Positions 1-5,611 of a stretch of 5,611 nt of DNA are shown here, one piece after another. Origin of the DNA: Planctomicrobium sp. (GTDB taxonomy: Bacteria > Planctomycetota > Planctomycetia > Planctomycetales > Planctomycetaceae); the NCBI GenBank assembly GCA_029259835.1, contig JAJDEL010000543.1, positions 1-5,611 on the forward strand. Reading direction: 5' to 3'. Position numbers and translations under genes: made by a program. The number at the start of each line of letters is the position of its first letter. Position 1 is the first letter of the stretch. The notes under the pieces are model-generated. The model was not told the origin of the DNA and ran no database searches. It saw nothing but the letters and a program-made list of their open reading frames with translations.

Positions 1-114
1 ATTGGAACCCCCCAACTACACTAGTTCCCATATGGTCTTCCCATGTGGGGCCCCGGCAACTTAACAATGTCTACATATGGTTGGCGAAGCTGGTAAGGAC
101 TTCTTCTGCTCGGC
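1..114. other. Left-edge segment with no intact reading frame; probable disrupted upstream part of the DUF4175-like gene
   Basis: In the frame of the downstream gene there are stops TAG at 22-24 and TAA at 94-96. The second + frame has TAA at 62-64 and TAG at 119-121. Only the third + frame is open from base 3 through this segment (until about 290), and its translation resembles nothing I recognise. The downstream protein begins in the middle of a beta domain, so coding sequence for the same protein is expected here. A frameshift, a real disruption, or poor sequence at a contig edge would all explain the pattern. I see no tRNA, promoter or terminator in this stretch. An AAGGA at 95-99 lies 6 bases before an in-frame CTG (106) and 15 before the TTG at 115, so it is not a convincing ribosome binding site. 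Confidence 0.45.
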
Positions 115-3100
115 TTGTTAGTTCTTGCTCGCTTTGCAAAACGAATCCCTGGCAATGTCACTTTGGTTGCAACAGATCGAGATGCGAACGTAGTTCGTAT
201 TCCGCTCCAGAAAAGTTTGGACGATCCGATCTTTGGAGGTCGCATTCCAGAAGTGGCGCAGGATCTGACTTACCGGATCGAATTCGATGATCGAAATTCT
301 GATGATTATTCAGTGACGACTTTCACGTTTCCGGAATTGCTCAACGCAGATGCGGTAATTGATTTCCCAGACTACACCGGTCTCGACTCCGAAAAGCTCG
401 AAGATGTCCGGCGTGTGAGTGTGATCGAAGGCGCTGAAATCGCTTTTGATTTTGAACTGAATAAAGATGTCAAAACCGCAGAGTTCATTGATGTTGACGA
501 TGACAGCCACCGCATCGCACTTACGCCAGATGAGTTCGATCCTGCGAAACGTTTATTAACGTGGACGCCCACTTTACCACAAAAACGAACGTTTCGACTT
601 GAAATGACCGACCACAATGGACGATCAAATCGAGATGTCCCGGAGTTTGTGGTTCAGGTGTTACCGAACAAGCCTGCCAATCTCAAAGTTGAATTTCCAT
701 CGCGAGACATCCGCGTATCACCGCTCGAAGAAGTCTCGCTTCAGGCAAACGCTTCGGATGATTTTGGTCTCGTTGAGTATGGTCTGGTCTTTGAAACACC
801 AGATGGAAAACAACACGCATCGATTCTGGGTGAGAAAACTGAGCGTGACGAAAAGGCAGGCATGGAGCATCTGCTCGAACTCGAACCATTGCAGGTTTCT
901 CCAGATCAACTCATCTCTTACTACTTTTACGCCGACGATATCGGTCCCGATGGTGCCACACGCAGAGCCTTTAGCGACATTTTCTTTTCCGAGGTTCGTC
1001 CGTTTGAGGAAATTTTCCGTGAGGTTCCTGCGAACCGTAGCCAGCAAAAAAAGCAGGAAGAACAAGGCGGCACACAAAGTGGTCAACTGTTGGAAGTGCA
1101 ACGGCAAATTGTCTCTGCGACGTGGAATTTAATACGTTCAGAGTCCCGCACAGTTCCTTCCGCGAAGTTTCTCCCGTCATCAGAAACATTGTTTGAATCG
1201 CAGGAACAAGCGATCGAAATGGCAGAGAAACTCAAAGAGAAGCTCGACGATGAGGAAATGCAGCAACACCTCGGAGATGCAATCGATTTTATGATCTCTA
1301 CGTCCGGGCACTTCGCGATTGCAATTTCCAAGAGCGAAATCGAGAGTCTTCATGAGGCAAGGTCCGCTGCTCAGGCTGCATACCAGGCGTTGTTGCGACT
1401 CAATTCTCGCGAGAAAAAAGTCCAGCAAAAGCAGCAGTCGCAAAGTCAATCCAAGAATTCAAAACCGAAAGACCGCAGCCGGCAACTGAAGGCTCTGGAA
1501 TTAAAAAACAATCGCGACCGCTACGAAACAGAACGGCAAGCTCAACAGCAACAGCAGAAGAAAGAAGAGCGCGAAACATTACAGGTTCTCAACCGGCTGC
1601 GAGAGTTGGCGCGTCGGCAAGAAGACTTGAACGAGAAAATTCGCGAACTCGAAAATAAACTCCGTGAAGCAGAAACTGAACAAGAAAAAGAGAAGCTCAA
1701 ACGAGAGTTGAAGCGCCTTCAGGAAGAACAGGAAGAGTTGCTACGTAATCTTGACGAAGTGCGAGAACGAATGAATCAGGAAGAAAACCGAGAGCGTATG
1801 GCAGATGCTCGTGAACAAGTCGAAGAAACTCGCGAACGCGTTCGGCGTGCATCAGAAGCATTGAAAGAGAATCAGACATCCAAAGCTCTGACGGAAGGAA
1901 CTCGTGCCCAACGTGAACTCGACAAACTCAAAGATGACTTCAAAAATCAGACAGCGAGCCAGTTTGAAGATGCCGTGCGTGAGTTGCGCAGCGACGTTCG
2001 CGAACTCGTGAAGAATCAGGAAGAAGTCGCAGAAGCGATGAACGGCACGGAAGAAGAGAAGTCGCAGAACGCGCGAAAATCCCTTCGTCCAGACGATAAG
2101 TCACAAGATCGAGAAGAAATTGCCAAGGCACTCGAAGCCCAGAAAGAACGGCTTTCAGGTATTCTCGACCGAACAAAGGAAGTCATCGAAGATTCCGAAG
2201 AGACCGAGCCATTGCTCTCAAAAAAACTGTACGACACAATGCGAGACCTCCGCAAATACGATCCGGAAGAAGCACTCAAAGGGGCCGCGCAGTTGCAGCG
2301 ATATGGAATTGAAGCAGAAGCAAAGAAAGCGCAGGCTCAAGCGAAACAAGGAATTGAAAAACTCGAAGAAGGCGTCGAAGACGCCGCACGCTCAATCCTC
2401 GGGGACGAAGGCGAAGCACTCGCCGCAGCCAGTGAAGTCCTCGATGAACTGACACAGGCGATCGAAGGTGAACTCCGTGAGAATTCAGGCGGTAAACCTG
2501 GTCAGAAGAGTGAGGGGCAGCAGCAGGATCTAAATTCAGCGTCGTCACAATCAAAGCAACAACCTGAAGACTCAGCAAAAAAGCAGCAGACTGGACAGCA
2601 ATCAGGTCAGAGTAAAGAGAAAGAGCAAGGCGAGAAGAATCAAGATCAGCCTCCAATGCCTGGACAGTCTCAGCAATCGGCTCAACAACCTGGAGAAAAT
2701 CCTTCGACAACATCTTCAAAAGGGGAACAAGGCAAGCCAGGACAGGGGCAACAAAAAGGTGAGGGCCAAAATGGTCAAGGACAAAAAGGAGAACAACCTG
2801 GGCAGCAATCAGGTGAGCAGCCCGGTCAACAACCCGGCAAGCAGCCAGGGCAGAGTGGTCAGCAAAGTGGTCAAAGCGGTTCCAATCTGGGAGAGCAAAT
2901 TGGCAATCTGTTTCAGGAAAGCAATTCGCAGAACGGAGGCGGGCAGACTGGTTCAAACCGACCGTTGACAGGCGATGAGTACCGAGAATGGTCGGACCGA
3001 ATGCGTGATCTCGAAGAAATGGTGACGACTCCGGAATTGCGATCTCAAGTTGCAACCATCCGGGACCGCGCCAGACAAATGCGGATCGATATGAAGCGTC

Positions 3101-3312
3101 ACTCGAAATCCCCCGATTGGGATCTCGTCCGAACTTCCATCTACGGACCAATGCTCGAACTCCAGCAGGTCATCGCCGAAGAAATTGCCCGTCGCGATCC
3201 CAACGAAAGTCTCGTTCCAATTGACCGCGACCCCATTCCAGACAAGTACACCGACCTCCTTCAAAAATACTACGAAGAACTCGCCCGGCAAAGAGTTCAA
3301 CAAAATCCCTGA
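115..3312 (+). CDS. DUF4175-like large envelope protein with beta domains, coiled coil and Gln/Gly/Pro-rich tract (5' partial or disrupted)
   Basis: This frame gives 1065 residues from a TTG at 115 to TGA 3310-3312; it is open back to base 97. No role has been established for this family that I can name. The TTG is only the first usable codon: the first in-frame ATG is at residue 164, and residues 1-20 (LVLARFAKRIPGNVTLV) already look like the inside of a beta domain, so the N-terminus is missing. Visible order: beta domain about 1-80; second beta domain about 81-185 with a PDYTGL motif (85-90) and an IEGAEI stretch; third about 186-295 with SDDFGLVEYGL (214-224); helical region about 325-430; Lys/Gln-rich stretch 434-485; long charged coiled coil about 486-790 (Arg/Glu/Leu heptads); low-complexity Gln/Gly/Pro/Ser tract about 791-946; conserved-looking helical C-terminus 951-1065 ending in YYEELARQR. 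Full-length relatives carry N-terminal membrane helices, so I infer an anchored envelope protein. In planctomycetes such genes often lie near MoxR/DUF58/BatA genes, none visible here. The family call rests on architecture and recalled motifs and is moderately sure. Confidence 0.75.
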   Translation: MLVLARFAKRIPGNVTLVATDRDANVVRIPLQKSLDDPIFGGRIPEVAQDLTYRIEFDDRNSDDYSVTTFTFPELLNADAVIDFPDYTGLDSEKLEDVRRVSVIEGAEIAFDFELNKDVKTAEFIDVDDDSHRIALTPDEFDPAKRLLTWTPTLPQKRTFRLEMTDHNGRSNRDVPEFVVQVLPNKPANLKVEFPSRDIRVSPLEEVSLQANASDDFGLVEYGLVFETPDGKQHASILGEKTERDEKAGMEHLLELEPLQVSPDQLISYYFYADDIGPDGATRRAFSDIFFSEVRPFEEIFREVPANRSQQKKQEEQGGTQSGQLLEVQRQIVSATWNLIRSESRTVPSAKFLPSSETLFESQEQAIEMAEKLKEKLDDEEMQQHLGDAIDFMISTSGHFAIAISKSEIESLHEARSAAQAAYQALLRLNSREKKVQQKQQSQSQSKNSKPKDRSRQLKALELKNNRDRYETERQAQQQQQKKEERETLQVLNRLRELARRQEDLNEKIRELENKLREAETEQEKEKLKRELKRLQEEQEELLRNLDEVRERMNQEENRERMADAREQVEETRERVRRASEALKENQTSKALTEGTRAQRELDKLKDDFKNQTASQFEDAVRELRSDVRELVKNQEEVAEAMNGTEEEKSQNARKSLRPDDKSQDREEIAKALEAQKERLSGILDRTKEVIEDSEETEPLLSKKLYDTMRDLRKYDPEEALKGAAQLQRYGIEAEAKKAQAQAKQGIEKLEEGVEDAARSILGDEGEALAAASEVLDELTQAIEGELRENSGGKPGQKSEGQQQDLNSASSQSKQQPEDSAKKQQTGQQSGQSKEKEQGEKNQDQPPMPGQSQQSAQQPGENPSTTSSKGEQGKPGQGQQKGEGQNGQGQKGEQPGQQSGEQPGQQPGKQPGQSGQQSGQSGSNLGEQIGNLFQESNSQNGGGQTGSNRPLTGDEYREWSDRMRDLEEMVTTPELRSQVATIRDRARQMRIDMKRHSKSPDWDLVRTSIYGPMLELQQVIAEEIARRDPNESLVPIDRDPIPDKYTDLLQKYYEELARQRVQQNP
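1507..2484 (+). other. Coiled-coil-coding region of the DUF4175-like protein
   Basis: Residues about 465-790 of the first gene are dominated by Glu, Lys, Arg, Gln and Leu with heptad-like spacing, for example RRQEDLNEKIRELENKLREA (residues 500-519) and EELLRNLDEVRERM. Glycine and proline are scarce up to about 640. This predicts a long helical rod or hairpin of helices. Such rods usually serve as spacers or oligomerisation modules; the actual role here is unknown. Confidence 0.7.
2485..2952 (+). repeat. Gln/Gly/Pro/Ser-rich low-complexity tract with a G-x-Q-P/S tetrapeptide repeat
   Basis: Residues about 791-946 of the first gene are almost entirely Gln, Gly, Pro, Ser, Lys and Glu, and should be disordered. 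The most regular part is residues 892-922 (bases 2788-2880), where glycine recurs about every four residues in units such as GEQP, GQQS, GQQP and GKQP, a 12-base period with two three-residue units. The spacing is not the G-x-y of collagen. The codons vary (GGT/GGG/GGC/GGA, CAG/CAA), so this is not a perfect recent DNA expansion. It separates the coiled coil from the C-terminal helical domain and looks like a flexible hydrophilic linker. Confidence 0.8.
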
Positions 3313-3352
3313 TTCAATTTACTCATCCATATCTCCTTCCTCTATCTTCCCA

Positions 3353-4768
3353 ATGCACAACATCAACAGTTTAAATTTCACACGTCGCCAATGGCTCACT
3401 CGGTCTGCACTTGGATTCGGTGCACTTTCGCTTTCTGCTCTCGACTGGGAGTCGGTACGCGCGGCTACCGTACAGAAGGACAAGCAGTCATATCTTCAAT
3501 ACCCGCAAAGAGCGAAGAATGTCATCTTCCTTTATATGGATGGTGCTCCGTCTCAGGTTGACACTTTCGATCCCAAACCACTGCTGACGAAGGAAAACGG
3601 TCAGCCTTTCAAGATGAAAGTCCAGCCGACGCAGTTCGATAATAACGGGTCGACGCTTGGTTCTCCCTGGAAGTTCAAACAGTACGGTGAAAGCGGACTG
3701 CCGGTCAGCGATCTCTTCCCGCATGTCGCGGCGTGTGCCGATGACTTATGCGTGGTTCGGTCGATGACATCCGCGTTCTCTGAACATACAAACGCAAACT
3801 ATTTTCTGCATACTGGACATGGTTTGCAGGGACGTCCCAGCATGGGAGCCTGGGTCACGTACGGATTAGGAACCGAGAGCAAAGATTTGCCGGGCTATGT
3901 CGTCTTAAACTCTGGATTGATTCCTCCCGGTGGGTTGGCATGCTTCGGTAGTGGATTTTTACCAGCGACTTTCCAGGGATCGGTCTTCAAAAAAGGAGCA
4001 ACCCCTGTCGCTGATATTATCCCGAAAGAGCCATCCTCAGCAGCTCAACTACGGAAGCTGGAACTGATGCGGAAGATGGACCGCAGTCTGCTCGAAAGAA
4101 CCGGTCGCCACGATGCGATTGAATCCGCGATTTCGAATTACGAACTCGCATTCCGTATGCAAACCGCAGTGCCAGATTTGATGGACATATCGAAAGAGAC
4201 CGAAACAACTCAAAAAGAGTATGGGATTTTCAATGACTGGGCAGGCACAAAAACGTTCGGTCAGGCATGCCTCGTCGCGCGACGAATGGTTGAGCGGGGA
4301 GTTCGATTCATCCAACTCACTTGCCCTGGTGGAGCCGGAGACCGCTGGGACCAACATAACAATCTCAAGGACGGTCACACGAAAAACGCAAAGTCAGTCG
4401 ACCAACCAATTGGGGCTTTGTTAAAAGACCTCAAAGCGAGAGGACTCCTCGACGATACACTTGTTCTCTGGGCCGGAGAATTTGGTCGAACCCCGTTCGC
4501 GCAAGGAACAAACGGTCGCGACCACAACCCGTTCGGCTTCACGGTCTGGATGGCAGGCGGCGGCGTCAAAGGGGGCATCTCGTACGGTGCGACGGACGAA
4601 TACGGCTACCACGCCGTAGAAAATCGCCTCGAAATGCACGACCTGCACGCAACAATTCTACATCTCCTCGGCATCGAACACACCGCCCTCACCCGCCGCC
4701 ACAGCGGCCGCGACATGCGCCTGACAGATGTTCATGGGAAGATTATTCATGATATCGTAAAATCTTAA
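3353..4768 (+). CDS. DUF1501 family protein, Tat-exported, alkaline-phosphatase/sulfatase-like fold
   Basis: A 471-residue protein of normal length for planctomycete DUF1501 (PF07394). Its substrate is unknown; the family is structurally related to sulfatases and alkaline phosphatases. I chose the ATG at 3353 because it puts a twin-arginine signal at the N-terminus: TRRQWL at residues 10-15, hydrophobic core about 19-30, possible cleavage after VRA (35-37). The frame stays open 56 codons further upstream inside the previous gene, but that extension would bury the signal. Family motifs: KNVIFLYMDGAPSQVDTFDP (55-73, with Asp63 and Asp70 as candidate metal ligands), SEHTNANYFLHTGH (143-156), DRWDQHNN (330-337), GEFGRTP (375-381), GRDHNP (388-393) and HDLHATILHLLGI (429-441). 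The C-terminus with GRDMRLTDVHG is intact. The gene starts 40 bases after the preceding stop, with no Shine-Dalgarno-like sequence (the leader is pyrimidine-rich), as is common in this phylum. Co-transcription with the upstream gene is possible. The usual PSD1/DUF1553 partner is not seen. Confidence 0.93.
   Translation: MHNINSLNFTRRQWLTRSALGFGALSLSALDWESVRAATVQKDKQSYLQYPQRAKNVIFLYMDGAPSQVDTFDPKPLLTKENGQPFKMKVQPTQFDNNGSTLGSPWKFKQYGESGLPVSDLFPHVAACADDLCVVRSMTSAFSEHTNANYFLHTGHGLQGRPSMGAWVTYGLGTESKDLPGYVVLNSGLIPPGGLACFGSGFLPATFQGSVFKKGATPVADIIPKEPSSAAQLRKLELMRKMDRSLLERTGRHDAIESAISNYELAFRMQTAVPDLMDISKETETTQKEYGIFNDWAGTKTFGQACLVARRMVERGVRFIQLTCPGGAGDRWDQHNNLKDGHTKNAKSVDQPIGALLKDLKARGLLDDTLVLWAGEFGRTPFAQGTNGRDHNPFGFTVWMAGGGVKGGISYGATDEYGYHAVENRLEMHDLHATILHLLGIEHTALTRRHSGRDMRLTDVHGKIIHDIVKS
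3380..3463 (+). other. Twin-arginine (Tat) signal peptide of the DUF1501 protein
   Basis: Residues 10-37 hold T-R-R-Q-W-L followed by a moderately hydrophobic stretch (ALGFGALSLSAL) and a V-R-A/A site. Trp replaces the usual Phe of the S/T-R-R-x-F-L-K consensus, a tolerated variant. It predicts export of the folded protein, consistent with a metal-loaded hydrolase fold. Confidence 0.8.
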
Positions 4769-4781
4769 AGCATCTTATGCT
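4769..4781. terminator. Small hairpin between the convergent genes, possible weak bidirectional terminator
   Basis: AGCAT at 4769-4773 and ATGCT at 4777-4781 form a 5-bp stem with a 3-base loop, starting right after the DUF1501 stop codon. Read on the minus strand, the stem is followed by a partly T-rich run (TTTAAGATTTTA), so it suits the WD40 transcript better. On the plus strand the tail is CTCGTCCC with no T-run. The stem is short and AT-containing, so chance is a real alternative. Confidence 0.3.
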
Positions 4782-4801
4782 CTCGTCCCAAACTTGAATT
4801 T

Positions 4802-5611
4802 CTAATCATTTGGTGCGATTTGCCATAACCGTACCGGATCGTCTCTGCCCGCACTGGCGAGGGTACGCCCATCGGCTGAGAAGGAGATGGCACTAATACC
4901 GCTTTGGTGTCCATAAAGCGTGGTCTGTTCTTTCGTGCTTTTTATGTTCCATAACTTAACTGATTCGTCCCCGCTGCCGGATGCCAACGTTTTGCCATCA
5001 GGCGAGAAGGCAACGCAGTAAACCGAGCCGTTGTGTCCTTTCAAAGTGGAGATTGGTTTTCTTGATTCCAAGTTCCAAAGACGTACAGTCCAGTCGCCGC
5101 TGCCTGTCGCCAGCGTTTTGCCATCCGGCGAGATCGCGACACTTAAGATTTCTTCGTCGTGTGCTTCGAGACTGGCGAGTTCGGTCCCTGTGGTGGTGTT
5201 CCAGAACTTGATTGTATTGTCCCAACCGACCGAGACAAGAGTTTCACCATCGGCTGCAAATGCAAGAGACCAGACAGCATCGGTGTGACCTGTGAGTACC
5301 GATCGCTCTTCGCCACGTTTGGTGTCCCAGAGCCTGATCGTGTTGTCGGCGCTCCCGGTTGCCAGTGTTTTGCCATCGATGGAAAAGACGGCGGAGGTGA
5401 CTTTGCTTGTATGGCCTTCCAAGTCTGCGCGAAGTTTTCCGGCGGCCACGTCCCACAACATCACTTTCCCGCTACTTTGGTAATTGTTGCTACCTTGCAG
5501 AAATTCACTGCCACCAACGTAAGCCAGGAGTTTGTCGTCTGGCGAGAATGTCACTCCAGAACAGTTGTTCCTAATTTTTGTTGGTGAGGGAAGTTTCTCC
5601 TCTCCGGTTGA
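4802..5611 (-). CDS. WD40-repeat beta-propeller protein (5' partial, runs off the right edge)
   Basis: The minus frame is open from the window edge (5611) to the stop TAG at 4802-4804, giving 269 residues; no start is needed inside the window. A GTG at 5552-5554 could be mistaken for a start, but it falls inside a VTFSPDDKLLA strand motif, and the residues before it (STGEEKLPSP) look like the tail of an earlier repeat. Six repeats follow, numbered from the edge: 17-67, 68-109, 110-151, 152-193, 194-235 and 236-269. Four of them are exactly 42 residues, with the FSPDGKTLASGSGD-x-x-V-x-L-W pattern and a closing GH. The first has an insertion (GGSEFLQGSNNYQSSG, residues 33-48) between strands. 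The gene ends right after the last repeat's RLWQIAPND, with no C-terminal domain. WD40 propellers are protein-interaction platforms. In planctomycetes they are often fused C-terminally to protein kinases or c-type cytochrome/PSD1-type domains; which applies here is decided by the missing N-terminus. It converges on the DUF1501 gene with a 33-base gap, so it is separately transcribed. Confidence 0.92.
   Translation of the reverse strand, partial: STGEEKLPSPTKIRNNCSGVTFSPDDKLLAYVGGSEFLQGSNNYQSSGKVMLWDVAAGKLRADLEGHTSKVTSAVFSIDGKTLATGSADNTIRLWDTKRGEERSVLTGHTDAVWSLAFAADGETLVSVGWDNTIKFWNTTTGTELASLEAHDEEILSVAISPDGKTLATGSGDWTVRLWNLESRKPISTLKGHNGSVYCVAFSPDGKTLASGSGDESVKLWNIKSTKEQTTLYGHQSGISAISFSADGRTLASAGRDDPVRLWQIAPND
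4805..5410 (-). repeat. Tandem WD40 repeat units of about 126 bp
   Basis: Repeats at 5285-5410, 5159-5284, 5033-5158 and 4907-5032 are each 126 bases, followed by a last unit at 4805-4906. The similarity is visible in DNA: GTTTTGCCATC recurs on the plus strand near 4988, 5114 and 5367, at the codons for DGKTLA. Units 5033-5158 and 4907-5032 appear most alike (LATGSGD versus LASGSGD), which suggests the array grew by duplication. Confidence 0.85.

Noticed and set aside
45..290. Third-frame open stretch at the left edge as a separate small gene
   Set aside because: It starts at a GTG, has unremarkable Ser/Arg-rich composition and overlaps 175 bases of the clear beta-domain frame. It may mark the pre-frameshift frame, but I cannot support it as a gene.
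617..1132. Plus-strand 171-codon frame inside the first gene
   Set aside because: It overlaps the well-supported beta-domain coding frame, and its translation shows no family features.
2728..2883. Collagen-like G-x-y triple-helix domain
   Set aside because: Glycine is mostly spaced every four residues, not three, which does not fit a collagen triple helix.
2276..3151. Long open minus-strand frame (291 codons) opposite the first gene
   Set aside because: It lies antisense to the coiled-coil and Gln/Gly/Pro tract, where few stop codons arise because of biased composition; its translation has no recognisable domain.
3185..3352. Upstream extension of the DUF1501 frame to a TTG at 3185
   Set aside because: It would overlap the 3' end of the first gene by 128 bases and place 56 Ser/Thr-rich residues before a clear Tat signal peptide.
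5159..5587. Plus-strand 142-codon frame opposite the WD40 gene
   Set aside because: It is the antisense shadow of the repeat array; the opposite strand has six clear WD40 units.
4802..5611. CRISPR-like array suggested by regularly spaced short repeats (GTTTTGCCATC)
   Set aside because: The spacing is 126 bases or multiples of it, and the intervening sequence encodes homologous WD40 blades, so the repeats are protein-coding.

Overview
The window looks like a piece of a planctomycete (Planctomycetota) chromosome or contig. The evidence is the set of protein families: a very large envelope-type protein with beta domains, a long coiled coil and a Gln/Gly/Pro-rich tract (DUF4175-like); a Tat-exported DUF1501 protein of the alkaline-phosphatase/sulfatase fold, typical of this phylum; and a WD40-repeat protein. 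GC content looks moderate (near 50% by eye), which fits the Gimesia/Rubinisphaera-type families, but the genus cannot be fixed from this sequence.

Layout. Bases 1-114 hold no assignable gene. They probably belong to the upstream part of the first gene, but stop codons interrupt the expected frame. Bases 115-3312 (+) encode at least 1065 residues of the DUF4175-like protein, missing its N-terminus and expected membrane anchor. After a 40-base gap, 3353-4768 (+) encodes a complete 471-residue DUF1501 protein with a twin-arginine signal peptide. A 33-base convergent gap (4769-4801) with a small hairpin follows. The window closes with a minus-strand WD40 gene (4802-5611) whose 5' end lies beyond the right edge; six beta-propeller repeats are visible.

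How the genes may relate. The first two genes are co-directional and closely spaced, so co-transcription is possible, but their families are not known to work as a pair. Both products are expected outside the cytoplasm or at the membrane. DUF1501 genes in planctomycetes usually sit beside a PSD1/DUF1553/DUF1549 cytochrome-type gene. None is visible here, though the WD40 gene could be the tail of such a multi-domain protein.

I see no RNA gene, CRISPR array, transposase, integrase or attachment site, and no convincing new biological system. The points most worth a second look are the broken 5' end of the first gene, the tetrapeptide-repeat tract inside it, and the apparently unpartnered DUF1501 gene facing a WD40 gene.
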